Of a stretch of DNA of 37,385 nt, positions 22,792 to 32,344 are shown one piece after another. The notes under the pieces are model-generated. The model saw nothing but the letters and a program-made list of their open reading frames with translations. It was not told where the DNA came from and ran no database searches. Each line of letters begins with the position of its first letter. Position 1 is the stretch's first letter. The translations under genes and the position numbers were made by a program. The stretch is from the NCBI RefSeq assembly GCF_002127585.1, contig NZ_NEGZ01000014.1, positions 87,373 to 124,757 on the forward strand, read 5' to 3'. Origin of the DNA: Janthinobacterium sp. GW458P. GTDB lineage: Bacteria > Pseudomonadota > Gammaproteobacteria > Burkholderiales > Burkholderiaceae_D.

Positions 22792-24678
22792 ATGAAGAAA
22801 GTAGCGACTAAAAAAATCATCGCCAAGGCGGGAGCCAAGGCAAGCGGCAAAGCCACAAGCAAAGCCGCAGTGAAAACCACACCGGCCGCCGGCATCATCT
22901 ACAGCATCGCCGCAGCCGATTTGGCAGGCCACATGTTCAAAGTGACCTTGACAGTCAAGTCGCCGGCCGCCATCGGCCAGGTCTTGTCCTTGCCGGCCTG
23001 GATTCCCGGCAGCTACATGATCCGCGAATTCTCGCGCAATATCGTCAGTATCCGCGCCGAGTCCGAAGGCAAGGCCGTGGCGCTGTCCAAACTGGACAAG
23101 CATTCTTGGCAAGCCGCCCCGTGCAAGGGCCCGTTGACGGTCGAATACGACGTGTATGCCTGGGATTTGTCCGTGCGCGCCGCCCACCTGGACCAGAACC
23201 ACGGTTTCTTCAACGGCACCAGCGTGTTCCTGCGCGTGCTGGGCCAGGAGACCGAGCCGCACGAAGTGCACATCGTGCAGCCGAAGGAGGCGGCCTGCAA
23301 GAGCTGGAAAGTAGCCACCACCTTGCCGGAACTGAAGGCCAAGCGCTATGGCTTCGGCAGCTACCAGGCGGCCAATTACGATGAGCTGATCGACCACCCT
23401 GTGGAAATGGGTGACTTTGCGCTGGCCACCTTCACCGCGTATGGCGTGCCGCACGATATCGTTGTCACGGGCACGGTGCCAAACCTGGACCTGGACCGCT
23501 TGTGCCGCGACCTGAAAGCCATTTGCGAAACGCAGATCGCCTTCTTCGAGCCGAAGACAAAAAAAGCGCCGATGGACCGCTATGTGTTCATGACCATGGC
23601 CGTCGGCGATGGTTATGGCGGCCTCGAACACCGCGCCTCGACCGCCTTGATCTGCGCCCGCGCCGACCTGCCGACGACGGCCTCGAACAGCACTGAAATC
23701 GGCGATGGCTACCTGAAATTCCTGGGGCTGTGCAGCCATGAGTACTTCCACACCTGGAACGTCAAGCGTATCAAGCCGGCCGCCTTTGCGCCGTACAACC
23801 TGCAAGTGGAAAACTACTCGCCGCTGCTGTGGTTGTTTGAGGGCTTCACCAGCTATTACGATGACCTGATGCTGGTGCGCGCGGGCCTGATCGACGAAGC
23901 GGCCTACTTCAAATTGCTGGGCAAGACCGTCAACAGCGTCTTGCGCGGCAGCGGCCGCACCAAGCAAAGCGTGGCCGATTCCAGTTTCGACGCCTGGGGC
24001 AAGTACTATCGCCAGGATGAAAACGCGCCGAACGCCATCGTCAGCTATTACACCAAGGGTTCGCTGATCGCGCTGGCCTTCGACCTGACCTTGCGCTCCA
24101 AGACCAACGGCGAGAAATCGCTGGACGACGTGATGCAGGCATTGTGGCAGAGCTATGGCCGCGATTTCTACAAGGGCAAAGCGCGCGGCGTGACGCCGGC
24201 CGAAGTCGAGGCCCTGTTCGATGAGGTCTCCGGCACGCGCATGAAGCCATTTTTCGAGCGCTACATCCGAGGCACCGACGACGTGCCGCTGGAGCGTCTG
24301 CTGGCCCCATTCGGCGTGAAGTACAGCGACCAGCGCAAAGCGGAAAAACCGAGCCTGGACGTGAACCTGGGCCGCGACGGCAACGACGCCAGGCTGGCGC
24401 AGGTGCATCAGGGCGGCGCCGCGCATCTGGCTGGCCTGTCGGCGGGCGACGTACTGGTGGCCGTCGATGGCTTGCGCGTGACGGGCAATCCGGCAAACCT
24501 GGACACTCTGCTGGGCCGATACCCCGTTGGGGCCAAGGTAGCGATCCACGCCTTCCGCCGCGATGAGCTGATGACGTTTACGGCCGTGCTGCAGGGTGAC
24601 CGCGTGCCTGGCGTCAGCCTGGCCTTGTCGCCGACGCCAAAGAAAGCCACGGGGCCGAAGCGTCCTAGCGCGGCATAG
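22792..24678 (+). CDS. M61 family metallopeptidase with PDZ domain
   Basis: The 628-residue zinc aminopeptidase of the M61 (glycyl aminopeptidase) family has the zinc motif HEYFH at 316-320 and the third ligand Glu 350 in LFEGFTSYYDD. An N-terminal beta domain (about 35-200) comes first and a C-terminal PDZ domain (about 530-600, HLAGLSAGDVLVAVDGLRV) last. There is no signal peptide; instead the first 33 residues are Lys/Ala-rich (KKVATKKIIAKAGAKASGKA and on), like a histone H1-type tail, and the C-terminus is also basic. ATG 22792 follows GAGGAAAA. It lies 48 bases after the MocA-like gene and may be co-transcribed, without an obvious functional link. Confidence 0.92.
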   Translation: MKKVATKKIIAKAGAKASGKATSKAAVKTTPAAGIIYSIAAADLAGHMFKVTLTVKSPAAIGQVLSLPAWIPGSYMIREFSRNIVSIRAESEGKAVALSKLDKHSWQAAPCKGPLTVEYDVYAWDLSVRAAHLDQNHGFFNGTSVFLRVLGQETEPHEVHIVQPKEAACKSWKVATTLPELKAKRYGFGSYQAANYDELIDHPVEMGDFALATFTAYGVPHDIVVTGTVPNLDLDRLCRDLKAICETQIAFFEPKTKKAPMDRYVFMTMAVGDGYGGLEHRASTALICARADLPTTASNSTEIGDGYLKFLGLCSHEYFHTWNVKRIKPAAFAPYNLQVENYSPLLWLFEGFTSYYDDLMLVRAGLIDEAAYFKLLGKTVNSVLRGSGRTKQSVADSSFDAWGKYYRQDENAPNAIVSYYTKGSLIALAFDLTLRSKTNGEKSLDDVMQALWQSYGRDFYKGKARGVTPAEVEALFDEVSGTRMKPFFERYIRGTDDVPLERLLAPFGVKYSDQRKAEKPSLDVNLGRDGNDARLAQVHQGGAAHLAGLSAGDVLVAVDGLRVTGNPANLDTLLGRYPVGAKVAIHAFRRDELMTFTAVLQGDRVPGVSLALSPTPKKATGPKRPSAA

Positions 24679-24704
24679 CGTTGTTTTTCGGGCCGTAAGA
24701 CTGG

Positions 24705-24730
24705 AAACCGGCCGTGACAGGCCGGTTTTC
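24705..24730 (+). terminator. Rho-independent terminator of the M61 peptidase gene
   Basis: The stem AAACCGGCC/GGCCGGTTT (24705-24713, 24720-24728) is followed by TTC. Confidence 0.8.
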
Positions 24731-24902
24731 TATTTCAAAGTACATTTTTCACAAGTGACTCACCTGACCCGGGCGCTCGCGTTTTGGGATCCCGCCTTGC
24801 CAGCCAATACTGGCAAAGTGGCATCATATTTACCGCAAATGAACTAATTTTTCTTTAACTAAACTAAAATTGCCAAACTGCCTCTTTTAGATCGCGCCCA
24901 AC

Positions 24903-26105
24903 GTGCAAACCCTCGATCCTCGAACGATTATGCTGATGACGACCCTGATGTGCGGGGCGATGAGCATCGTCATGTTCTCGGTATATCGCAGTTTCCGGCG
25001 CGAGGTGCATGGCCTGGGGCATTGGGCGGCCGGCTTGCTGTTGCTGGTGTGTGCGTCACTGCTGTTCGGCACCCGCGAAGTGCTGCCCCAGGCCTTGTCC
25101 CTGATCGCGGCCAATGCGGTGCTGGTGGCCGGCATTGGATTGTCGATGCTGGGCACGGAGAAATTCTACGGCCTGGCGCCCAGCCGCCGCGCTTATCTGC
25201 TGATACTCGTCCTGTCCATTGCCGGCAGTAGCTGGTGGCTGCTGGTGCACCCCGATTTCTCGGCACGCGTGGCGGTCTTTTCGCTGCTGGTCTTCCTGTT
25301 TTATGCGCGCCAGGTGCAACTGGTATGGCGTCATGGCGAACGCCATTTTTCGAGTTTTTTCTTTGGCGCGCTGATGCTGATGCAGGCCGCCGTGGTGCTG
25401 GCGCGTGGCGTGTCCGCCTTGCTGCATGGCGGCGCCAGCGTGAGCCTGACGGTGACCGGTACGCCGGCCGGCATCTATCTGGCGGTCGCCAATTTCATGG
25501 CACTGCTGCTGACGGTGGGTTTCATGACGGTGGCGACGCGGCGCCTGCAGCAGATACTGGAGCGCCGCTCGACCCACGATCCACTGACGCAGGTGTTGAA
25601 CCGGCGGGGCTTTGGCGATGCCTACGCGCGCGAAATAGGCAATCTGCGCCGCCGCCGCTTGCCGCTGACACTGCTCAGCATCGACCTCGATTACTTCAAA
25701 TCGATCAATGACCGCTACGGTCATGCGGTGGGCGACCGGGTGCTGGCGCATGTGGCCACCATCATTGGCGGCGCCCTGCGCGAATCGGATTGCGTGGCGC
25801 GTTTCGGCGGCGAGGAATTCGTCGTGCTGATGCCGGACATGCCGGCGCATAATGCACTGGGCGTGGCTGAACGCATCCGCACCTTGCTGCGCGAGCCCAG
25901 TCATGCGGGGCTGCCATCGTGTACGGTCAGCATCGGCGTCGCTTGTCAGGCATCGGTACTGGAAGGGCTGGAGCAGCTGCTGTCGCGCGCCGATGCAGCT
26001 CTGTACCTGGCCAAAGAGCGGGGACGCGACCGTATCGAATTCGATGCCAGCGGCTTTACTGCGGACCGGACAATGTCCGCAGCTGGAAGCGGTACTGGTC
26101 GTTGA
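24903..26105 (+). CDS. Membrane-bound diguanylate cyclase (GGDEF)
   Basis: The 400-residue protein makes c-di-GMP from two GTP. The N-terminal 200 residues contain about six membrane helices of an uncharacterised sensor type. The C-terminal GGDEF domain has DPLTQVLNRRGF, DLDYFKSINDRYGHAVGD, and GGEEF at 302-306, with an RESD inhibitory I-site at 293-296, so product inhibition is expected. The start is a GTG at 24903 with no good ribosome site; a later ATG (24930) would remove only nine residues. The upstream 100 bases are AT-rich with TAAAAT at 24865-24870 as a possible -10. The last 50 bases overlap the 3' end of the convergent lipoprotein gene. Confidence 0.9.
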   Translation: MQTLDPRTIMLMTTLMCGAMSIVMFSVYRSFRREVHGLGHWAAGLLLLVCASLLFGTREVLPQALSLIAANAVLVAGIGLSMLGTEKFYGLAPSRRAYLLILVLSIAGSSWWLLVHPDFSARVAVFSLLVFLFYARQVQLVWRHGERHFSSFFFGALMLMQAAVVLARGVSALLHGGASVSLTVTGTPAGIYLAVANFMALLLTVGFMTVATRRLQQILERRSTHDPLTQVLNRRGFGDAYAREIGNLRRRRLPLTLLSIDLDYFKSINDRYGHAVGDRVLAHVATIIGGALRESDCVARFGGEEFVVLMPDMPAHNALGVAERIRTLLREPSHAGLPSCTVSIGVACQASVLEGLEQLLSRADAALYLAKERGRDRIEFDASGFTADRTMSAAGSGTGR

Positions 26106-26529
26106 ACAGGAAGGTTTCGGAAAAATCGAAAGTTTTGGCGTGGCTGCGCATCAGGTGTGCCGCCGGCGGAAAGAGGACCTGCACGCGCCGCACGGCGGCC
26201 AGCGCCGCGGCTGATGCTTCGCTGTCGCGCGAACGGTGCACGCGCACGCTTTTCAGCTCGCCGTCGGGACCCACGCTCAGGTCAAGCACCACGATGGCCG
26301 GCAGCATGGGCGGCAGGCGCCCATTGAACGTGTATTCTGCGTTGGCGGCCATGATCTGCTGCGCTACCAGGGATTTGTAGTCATCGATGCTGGCGGCGAG
26401 CTGTATCGCGGCCGGCGTGCCAGGGGGCGTGCGCTCCACTGGCGAGGGCGCGCGGCTCACGGGCGGTGGCGCATTCTGGCAGGCTGCCAGCAGGCCGGCG
26501 GCGGCAACGATGATAATTGCGTGTCTCAT
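26056..26529 (-). CDS. Lipoprotein with TonB C-terminal-like domain
   Basis: The 157-residue protein has a lipoprotein signal (MRHAIIIVAAAGLLAAC, Cys 17), a Pro-rich linker (NAPPPVSRAPSPVERTPPG) and a domain with the TonB-C/TolA pattern: LPPMLPAIVVLDLSVGPDGE, then VRVHRSRDSEASAAALAAVR and VQVLFPP. ATG 26529 is 20 bases after the trpC stop, so it is probably the last gene of the trp transcript; no tryptophan role is evident. The final 50 bases lie inside the coding region of the convergent diguanylate cyclase. Partner and function unknown. Confidence 0.75.
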   Translation of the reverse strand: MRHAIIIVAAAGLLAACQNAPPPVSRAPSPVERTPPGTPAAIQLAASIDDYKSLVAQQIMAANAEYTFNGRLPPMLPAIVVLDLSVGPDGELKSVRVHRSRDSEASAAALAAVRRVQVLFPPAAHLMRSHAKTFDFSETFLFNDQYRFQLRTLSGPQ

Positions 26530-26549
26530 GGCTGCCAGCCTACCATGAT

Positions 26550-27350
26550 TTAGCTGAACAGGCGTTCCAGCTCCACGCCTGGATCTGGCGCGCGCATGAA
26601 TGCTTCACCCACCAGGAAGCCGTGCACGTCAGCGTCGCGCATGCGCTTGACGTGCGCCGTATTGAGGATGCCCGATTCCGTGATGATCAATTTGTCTTGC
26701 GGGATGCGCGGCAGCAGGCCGATGGTGGTGTCGAGCGAGGTGTCGAAGGTGCGCAGATTGCGGTTATTGATACCGATCAGCGCGCTCTTGAGTTTCAAGG
26801 CCGCGTCGAGTTCTGCGCCGTCGTGGCTTTCGATCAGCACTCCCATGCCCAGTTCGTGGGCGCACGCCTCCATCTCGGCCATCAAGCCATGGTCGAGCGC
26901 AGCGACGATCAGGAGGATGCAGTCGGCGCCCATGGCACGCGCTTCATAGATCTGGTACATGTCGACCATGAAGTCCTTGCGCAGCACGGGGATGGCGCAG
27001 GCGGCGCGCGCCTGCTGCAGGTATTCCACGCACCCCTGGAAAAACTGTTCGTCCGTCAGCACGGACAGGCAAGCCGCGCCATGCGCCGCATAGCTGGCGG
27101 CGATGTCGGCGGGGCGGAAGTCGGCGCGGATCACGCCTTTCGATGGCGACGCTTTTTTTACTTCGGCGATGATGCCGGGTTTGCCGGCGGCGATGTGCTG
27201 GCGCAGGCTTGCTTCAAAGCCGCGCAAGTCGGCGCGCAGGGCGCTGTCACCCTCCACGTCGCTGCGCAGGCTGGCCAGGCTGCGGTGGGCTTTCGCTCTG
27301 GCCACTTCTTCGGCTTTCACGGCGAGGATTTTATCGAGTATGTCGGACAT
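26550..27350 (-). CDS. trpC: Indole-3-glycerol phosphate synthase TrpC
   Basis: The 266-residue TIM barrel converts carboxyphenylamino-deoxyribulose phosphate to indole-3-glycerol phosphate. It has the family start [20 protein letters not shown], the substrate-site [13 protein letters not shown], the catalytic-lysine strand VLRKDFMVD, and [15 protein letters not shown] near the phosphate site. The length is normal and it is not fused to TrpF. It is 30 bases after trpD in the same operon. Confidence 0.97.
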   Translation of the reverse strand: MSDILDKILAVKAEEVARAKAHRSLASLRSDVEGDSALRADLRGFEASLRQHIAAGKPGIIAEVKKASPSKGVIRADFRPADIAASYAAHGAACLSVLTDEQFFQGCVEYLQQARAACAIPVLRKDFMVDMYQIYEARAMGADCILLIVAALDHGLMAEMEACAHELGMGVLIESHDGAELDAALKLKSALIGINNRNLRTFDTSLDTTIGLLPRIPQDKLIITESGILNTAHVKRMRDADVHGFLVGEAFMRAPDPGVELERLFS

Positions 27351-27380
27351 GATGGTCGCTGTTCTATAGAGAAGGGGAGA

Positions 27381-28424
27381 TTACGCTTGCGCCGGGGTGC
27401 CCAGCTGCTGCGTCACCTGTACGAATTGGTCGAGTTTCGCCAGCGCGGCGCCCGAGCTGACGGCGGCGCGCGCGCGCGCCAGGCCATCCTCGATCGAGCT
27501 GGCCACGCCGGCCGCGTACAGCGCCGTGCCCGCATTCAGGGCGACGATGTCGGCGGCGGCGCCGGGTTCGCCGCGCAGCGCTTCCATCATCTTCGCTTTC
27601 GATTCGACGGAGTCGGCCACCTTCAGGTTGCGGCTGGCGATCATCGACATGCCGAAATCTTCGGGATGGATTTCATATTCGCGGATTTCGCCGTTGATCA
27701 ATTCACCGACCATGGTGGCCGCGCCCAGCGAGACTTCATCCATATTGTCGCGGCCATACACGACGATGGCATGCTGCGCGCCCAGGCGTTGCAGCACGCG
27801 CACCTGGATGCCGACCAGGTCGGCGTGGAATACGCCCATCAGAATGTTCGGCGCGCCGGCCGGATTGGTCAGCGGGCCGAGGATATTGAAGATCGTGCGC
27901 ACGCCGAGTTCCTTGCGCACGGGCGCCGCATGTTTCATGGCCGCGTGGTGGTTGGGCGCGTACATGAAGCCGATGCCCGTTTGCGCGATCGACTGGGCGA
28001 TCTGCTCGGGCTGCAGGTTGATGTTGACGCCCAGCGAGTCGAGCACGTCGGCGCTGCCGGACGAAGACGAGACGCTGCGCCCGCCGTGCTTGGCCACGCG
28101 CGCGCCCGCTGCCGCCGCCACGAACATCGAGGCGGTGGAAATATTGAAAGTGTGCGCGCCGTCGCCGCCCGTGCCGACGATGTCGAGCAGGTTGGTGGTG
28201 TCGGCCATGGGCACCTTGGTGGAAAACTCGCGCATCACTTGCGCGGCGGCGGCGATTTCGCCGATGGTTTCCTTTTTCACGCGCAAGCCCATGGTGAGGG
28301 CTGCGATCATGGTGGGCGACATTTCGCCGGACATGATCTGGCGGAACAGGTACAGCATTTCGTCGTGAAAGATTTCGCGGTGTTCGATGCAGCGCAGCAG
28401 GGCTTCTTGTGGGGTGATCGGCAT
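27381..28424 (-). CDS. trpD: Anthranilate phosphoribosyltransferase TrpD
   Basis: The 347-residue cytosolic enzyme transfers phosphoribose from PRPP to anthranilate. Motifs: [13 protein letters not shown] (PRPP site, from residue 84), [20 protein letters not shown], and [11 protein letters not shown]. The ATG at 28424 follows AAGGAAG, and the long in-frame extension upstream overlaps trpG, so it is rejected. A 65-base gap separates it from trpG, wider than the other gaps in the operon. Confidence 0.97.
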   Translation of the reverse strand: MPITPQEALLRCIEHREIFHDEMLYLFRQIMSGEMSPTMIAALTMGLRVKKETIGEIAAAAQVMREFSTKVPMADTTNLLDIVGTGGDGAHTFNISTASMFVAAAAGARVAKHGGRSVSSSSGSADVLDSLGVNINLQPEQIAQSIAQTGIGFMYAPNHHAAMKHAAPVRKELGVRTIFNILGPLTNPAGAPNILMGVFHADLVGIQVRVLQRLGAQHAIVVYGRDNMDEVSLGAATMVGELINGEIREYEIHPEDFGMSMIASRNLKVADSVESKAKMMEALRGEPGAAADIVALNAGTALYAAGVASSIEDGLARARAAVSSGAALAKLDQFVQVTQQLGTPAQA

Positions 28425-28489
28425 GATGCTTCCTTCTTCAATGATGGCGCAGGAGGACACTGACGGCACGCCGTGGCGTGCGCATGGGA

Positions 28490-29053
28490 TCAGCGCTCGA
28501 GGAAATTCTTCAGCAGCGCGTGGCCGTGTTCCGAGAGGATCGATTCGGGGTGGAACTGCACCCCCTCGATATCGTATTCCCGGTGGCGCACGCCCATGAT
28601 TTCGCCGTCGTCCGTCCACGCCGTCACTTCCAGACAGGAAGGCAGCGAGGCGCGTTCGATCGCCAAAGAGTGGTAGCGGATCACTGTGAAGGGGCTGGGG
28701 ATGTCCTTGAAGACGCCCACGCCCGTATGCGCGATGAGGGAAGTTTTGCCATGCATGACCTGCTTGGCGCGGATGACCTTGCCGCCAAACGCATCGCCGA
28801 TGGCCTGGTGGCCCAGGCATACGCCCAGTATCGGCTTCTTGCCGGCGAAGTGTTTCAGTACTTCCACCGAAATGCCCGCCTGTGCCGGCGCTTTCGGACC
28901 GGGCGAGATGCAGATGCGGTCAGGGTTCAGCGCCTCGATCTGTTCGATCGTGATCTCATCGTTGCGGTAGACCCGCACGTCTTCGCCCAACTCGCCGAAA
29001 TACTGCACGATGTTGTAGGTGAAGGAGTCGTAGTTGTCGATCATTAGCAGCAT
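28490..29053 (-). CDS. trpG: Anthranilate synthase glutamine amidotransferase subunit TrpG/PabA
   Basis: The 187-residue class I amidotransferase supplies ammonia to TrpE. The triad is Cys 79 in [10 protein letters not shown], with His 168 and Glu 170 in QFHPES. Start ATG 29053 has GGAGGG seven bases upstream. It begins one base after the trpE stop (TAA-G-ATG), so translation is likely coupled. In this group the same subunit often serves both tryptophan and folate synthesis; no second copy is in the window. Confidence 0.96.
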   Translation of the reverse strand: MLLMIDNYDSFTYNIVQYFGELGEDVRVYRNDEITIEQIEALNPDRICISPGPKAPAQAGISVEVLKHFAGKKPILGVCLGHQAIGDAFGGKVIRAKQVMHGKTSLIAHTGVGVFKDIPSPFTVIRYHSLAIERASLPSCLEVTAWTDDGEIMGVRHREYDIEGVQFHPESILSEHGHALLKNFLER

Positions 29054-29054
29054 C

Positions 29055-30551
29055 TTAAAACCCTCCATCCAGGCCATCTTGCACTTGTTCGGCGGCGCGC
29101 AGCACGGCGCGCGCCTTGTTTTCCGTTTCCTGCCATTCCATTTCGGGGATGGAGTCGGCCACGATGCCGGCCGCGGCCTGCACGTACAGCATGCCGTCCT
29201 TGACCACGCCCGTACGGATGGCGATCGCCACATCCATTTCGCCGCCAAACGACAGGTAGCCGCAGGCGCCGCCGTAGATGCCGCGCTTGGTGATTTCCAG
29301 TTCGTCGATCACTTCCATGGCGCGCACTTTCGGCGCGCCCGTCAGGGTACCGGCGGGGAAGGTCGCGCGCAGCACGTCCAGGTTCGACAGGCCGTCCTTC
29401 AAGGTGCCTTCCACGTTCGAGACGATGTGCTGCACATGCGAATACTTTTCGATGACCATGCGGTCGGTGACTTGCACGCTGCCCGTTTCCGCGATACGGC
29501 CGATGTCATTGCGGGCCAGGTCGATCAGCATCACGTGCTCGGCGATCTCTTTCGGGTCGGCCAGCAGTTCGGCCGACAGCTCGGCGTCGCGCTCTGGCGT
29601 GGCGCCGCGCGGACGCGTGCCGGCGATCGGACGCAAGGTGACTTTCTTGCCGCCATCGGCCGTCGTTTCGTTGCGCACCAAAATCTCGGGCGAGGCGCCG
29701 ATGATCTGCATGTCGCCGAAATTATAGAAGTACATATACGGCGATGGATTGAGCGAACGCAAGGCGCGGTACAGGGTCAGCGGCGAATCGACATACGGTT
29801 TGCGGATGCGCTGGCCGATCTGCACCTGCATCAGGTCGCCCGCCATCACGTATTCGTGGGCCTTGGCGACCGCTTTCAGGTAGTCTTCCTTGGAAAAATC
29901 GCGGATGGTTTCCGTGCGCACGGAAGCGCTGGTGACGGGCGCATCGACACCGCGGCGCAGCATCATGCGCAAGTCCTTCAGGCGCTGCTGCGCTTTCGAA
30001 AACGATTCGGGCTGCGCCGTGTCGGCGTAGACGATCAGGTACAGCTTGCCGGACAGGTTGTCGATGACGGCCAGTTCTTCCGTCACCATCAGCTGGATGT
30101 CGGGCAGGTTCAAGTCATCCTTCGGCGCGCCGCCGGCCAGCTTTTTCTCGATGTGGCGCACGGTGTCGTAGCCGAAGTAGCCGGCCAGGCCGCCGCAGAA
30201 GCGTGGCATGCCGGGGCGCAGGGCGACCTTGAAGCGCGACTGGAACTGTTCGATGAAGTCGAGCGGATTGCCTTCGTGCTCTTCGATCACGCTGCCGTTC
30301 TTGACGATTTCGGTGCGTTTGCCGTAGCTGCGCAACACGGTCGTGGCGGGCAAGCCGATGAAGGAGTAGCGGCCGAAGCGTTCGCCGCCGACGACGGATT
30401 CGAGCAGGAAGGTGTTCTTGCCGCCGTGTTGAGCCTGCGCCAGTTTCAGGTACAGGGTGAGCGGGGTTTCCAGGTCGGCGAACGCTTCCGCGATCAGGGG
30501 GATGCGGTTGTAGCCTTGCTGGGCCAGCGATTTGAATTCGAGTTCGGTCAT
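29055..30551 (-). CDS. trpE: Anthranilate synthase component I TrpE
   Basis: The 498-residue enzyme turns chorismate into anthranilate with TrpG. The N-terminal part carries the LLES feedback element ([19 protein letters not shown]), the expected site of tryptophan inhibition. The C-terminal chorismate-binding part has [25 protein letters not shown], and [23 protein letters not shown] 30551 with GGAGAG five bases upstream is preferred over in-frame starts 14 codons earlier. It is preceded by a Trp-rich leader peptide frame and hairpins. Confidence 0.97.
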   Translation of the reverse strand: MTELEFKSLAQQGYNRIPLIAEAFADLETPLTLYLKLAQAQHGGKNTFLLESVVGGERFGRYSFIGLPATTVLRSYGKRTEIVKNGSVIEEHEGNPLDFIEQFQSRFKVALRPGMPRFCGGLAGYFGYDTVRHIEKKLAGGAPKDDLNLPDIQLMVTEELAVIDNLSGKLYLIVYADTAQPESFSKAQQRLKDLRMMLRRGVDAPVTSASVRTETIRDFSKEDYLKAVAKAHEYVMAGDLMQVQIGQRIRKPYVDSPLTLYRALRSLNPSPYMYFYNFGDMQIIGASPEILVRNETTADGGKKVTLRPIAGTRPRGATPERDAELSAELLADPKEIAEHVMLIDLARNDIGRIAETGSVQVTDRMVIEKYSHVQHIVSNVEGTLKDGLSNLDVLRATFPAGTLTGAPKVRAMEVIDELEITKRGIYGGACGYLSFGGEMDVAIAIRTGVVKDGMLYVQAAAGIVADSIPEMEWQETENKARAVLRAAEQVQDGLDGGF

Positions 30552-30568
30552 GTGTCTCTCCATGCCGC

Positions 30569-30601
30569 CAGGGTGCGAGTGTGCATAGTGCACAAACCCT
30601 G
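30569..30601 (-). promoter_or_regulatory. Nested hairpin just before the trpE ribosome site
   Basis: Minus-strand RNA can pair CAGGGT with ACCCTG (30601-30596 with 30574-30569) around an inner GTGCA-CTA-TGCAC stem. It ends nine bases before the GGAGAG site of trpE, so it could affect trpE translation. Confidence 0.45.
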
Positions 30602-30613
30602 CGGTGGGTTATC

Positions 30614-30691
30614 AAAAAACTTGCCGGTACATGGAACTTGCGCAAGAGGCGCAAAGGACGCGTGTGCAGCCGGCAGCAATCGTAACGGCTC
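30614..30691 (-). promoter_or_regulatory. Attenuator-like structure of the trp operon
   Basis: After the leader peptide stop the minus strand has a segment at 30675-30668 (TGCCGGCT) that can pair in two ways. It can pair with AGCCG just upstream (30690-30686), or with CCGGCA (30627-30622), which is followed after two bases by six T (30619-30614), a terminator layout. A small perfect hairpin TTGCGC-CTCTT-GCGCAA (30654-30638) sits in the loop. This is the arrangement of a transcription attenuator, although the terminator stem is only six pairs. Confidence 0.6.
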
Positions 30692-30696
30692 GGCCC

Positions 30697-30789
30697 TTAG
30701 GCCTGCCAGGATTGCCAGCGTCGCCAAAGCCAGGCCTCAATCGAGCCGGTTTGGGTGACATTGTGTTTTTTGATGAGAAACGTGTTCAC
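30697..30789 (-). CDS. trpL: Trp-rich leader peptide of the trp operon
   Basis: The 30-codon frame ends IEAWLWRRWQSWQA and TAA. Four TGG codons occur within 27 bases (30732-30706), and none is expected by chance in such a short frame. The only in-frame start is a GTG at 30789, 31 bases after the gph stop, without an obvious ribosome site, so the exact start is uncertain. Ribosome stalling at the Trp codons when charged tRNA-Trp is low would change the RNA pairing just downstream, the classical trp attenuation scheme of proteobacteria. The function is inferred from position and codon content. Confidence 0.75.
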   Translation of the reverse strand: MNTFLIKKHNVTQTGSIEAWLWRRWQSWQA

Positions 30790-30820
30790 GATATGGTGTT
30801 GGGTTTGGTCAGTATGCCGG

Positions 30821-31525
30821 TTAATTTTGCATGCTAATAAAACGTGCTGCTTCGAGCAGTGTCTTTACTATACCATCGGAATCGGTATCGTGTATAGAGT
30901 GTCCGTGATTGTAGCCATATGGTACCGTCAATACGGGGCAAGCCGCAGCCCTGGCCGCTTGCGCGTCATTCGATGAGTCGCCGATGGCCACCACTCTGGC
31001 GGGGGGCAGGTCGAAGTCCGCGCACACTTGCAGCAGCGGCATGGGGTGCGGTTTTTTCTTCGGCAGCGAATCGCCGCCGTAGACGATCTCGAAATAGCCA
31101 TCGAGTTTTTTCTGCTGCAGCAGGGGCAGGGCGAAGGCGATCGGCTTGTTGGTGACGCAGGCCAGGCGCAAGCCCGCCGCCTGCATCGCCGCCAGCCCCG
31201 CTTCCACGTCCGGGTACAGGGTGCTGAACTGGCCATTGACGGCCAGGTAATGGCGCTGGTAAGCCTCCATTGCCGCGTCAAAACGCTGTTCCACGCCGGC
31301 CGCGTCGAAGTCGAGCGCCAGCACGGTGCGGATCAGGTTTTCCGAGCCCTTGCCCACCATCAGCTTGATGGCATCGGCGCTGATGGGCGCCAGGTCGAAC
31401 TCGGCGCGCATGCCGTTGATGGCGACATGAAAATCGGGCACGGTGTCGAGCATCGTGCCATCGAGGTCGATGATGGCGGCGCGTACGCCGGCCAGTACGT
31501 GGTCTTTCACCGTGCCCGCCTGCAT
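30821..31525 (-). CDS. gph: Phosphoglycolate phosphatase (HAD family)
   Basis: The 234-residue haloacid-dehalogenase-type phosphatase hydrolyses 2-phosphoglycolate, a product of oxidative DNA damage repair and of oxygenase activity. It has the nucleophile motif IIDLDGTMLDT (DxDGT), VTNKP as motif II, KPHP (PKKKPHPMP) as motif III and GDSSND as motif IV. The ATG at 31525 shares its A with the rpe stop (TGATG), so the two are translationally coupled. It ends AFTER ISMQN, 31 bases before the trp leader frame. Confidence 0.93.
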   Translation of the reverse strand: MQAGTVKDHVLAGVRAAIIDLDGTMLDTVPDFHVAINGMRAEFDLAPISADAIKLMVGKGSENLIRTVLALDFDAAGVEQRFDAAMEAYQRHYLAVNGQFSTLYPDVEAGLAAMQAAGLRLACVTNKPIAFALPLLQQKKLDGYFEIVYGGDSLPKKKPHPMPLLQVCADFDLPPARVVAIGDSSNDAQAARAAACPVLTVPYGYNHGHSIHDTDSDGIVKTLLEAARFISMQN

Positions 31526-32199
31526 CAGGCGCCCGCTACTTTGGCCAATTCTGCGCGCATGGCGTCGATGACGGCCTTGTAGTCCGGCTTGCCGAAGATG
31601 GCCGAGCCGGCGACAAAGGTGTCGGCGCCGGCAGCGGCGGCGGCGGCGATGTTGTCGATCTTGATGCCGCCGTCGACTTCTAGCATGATGTCACGGCCCG
31701 ATTCGTCGATCATGCGGCGCGCTTCGGCGATTTTCTTCAGCGCCTGCGGAATGAAGGACTGGCCGCCAAAGCCTGGGTTGACCGACATGATCAGGATGAT
31801 GTCGATCTTGTCCATCACGTGTTCCAGGTAGTGCAGCGGCGTGCCCGGGTTGAATACCAGGCCCGATTTGCAGCCATTGTCGCGGATCAGTTGCAAGGAA
31901 CGGTCGACGTGATCGGACGCTTCGGGGTGGAAGGTGATGATGTTCGCGCCAGCCTTGGCGAAATCCGGGATAATGCGATCGACGGGCTTGACCATCAGAT
32001 GCACATCGATGGGCACTTGCACGTGCGGGCGGATCGCTTCGCACACCAGCGGTCCGATGGTCAGGTTCGGCACATAATGGTTGTCCATCACGTCGAAGTG
32101 GATGATGTCGGCGCCGGCGGTAACGACGTTGCGCACTTCCTCGCCCAGGCGGGCAAAGTCGGCTGACAGGATGCTGGGAGCGATACGGAATGTTGTCAT
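31525..32199 (-). CDS. rpe: Ribulose-phosphate 3-epimerase
   Basis: The 224-residue TIM barrel interconverts ribulose-5-phosphate and xylulose-5-phosphate in the pentose phosphate pathway. Motifs: [31 protein letters not shown] (metal and catalytic Asp), [17 protein letters not shown], and EVDGGI. ATG 32199 gives the standard length; the upstream in-frame extension lacks family similarity. First gene of the rpe-gph-trp block, divergent from apaG. A plausible -10 (TAAAAT, minus strand 32245-32240) lies upstream. Confidence 0.96.
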   Translation of the reverse strand: MTTFRIAPSILSADFARLGEEVRNVVTAGADIIHFDVMDNHYVPNLTIGPLVCEAIRPHVQVPIDVHLMVKPVDRIIPDFAKAGANIITFHPEASDHVDRSLQLIRDNGCKSGLVFNPGTPLHYLEHVMDKIDIILIMSVNPGFGGQSFIPQALKKIAEARRMIDESGRDIMLEVDGGIKIDNIAAAAAAGADTFVAGSAIFGKPDYKAVIDAMRAELAKVAGA

Positions 32200-32344
32200 G
32201 GTGGCTAAAGGCTCAGAGTAGAAAATGCGAAGATGCGCTATTTTACGCTTGACGCCGTTACCATGCTTTATTGAAACACAGAATATGCGCCGCGCAGTGG
32301 CCGCTGAGCCACGCGCGACATTCATGATTACTGAAGGGATGACG

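Noticed and set aside
26517..28463. 648-codon plus-strand frame opposite trpC and trpD
   Set aside because: Shadow of two well-known genes; no motifs.
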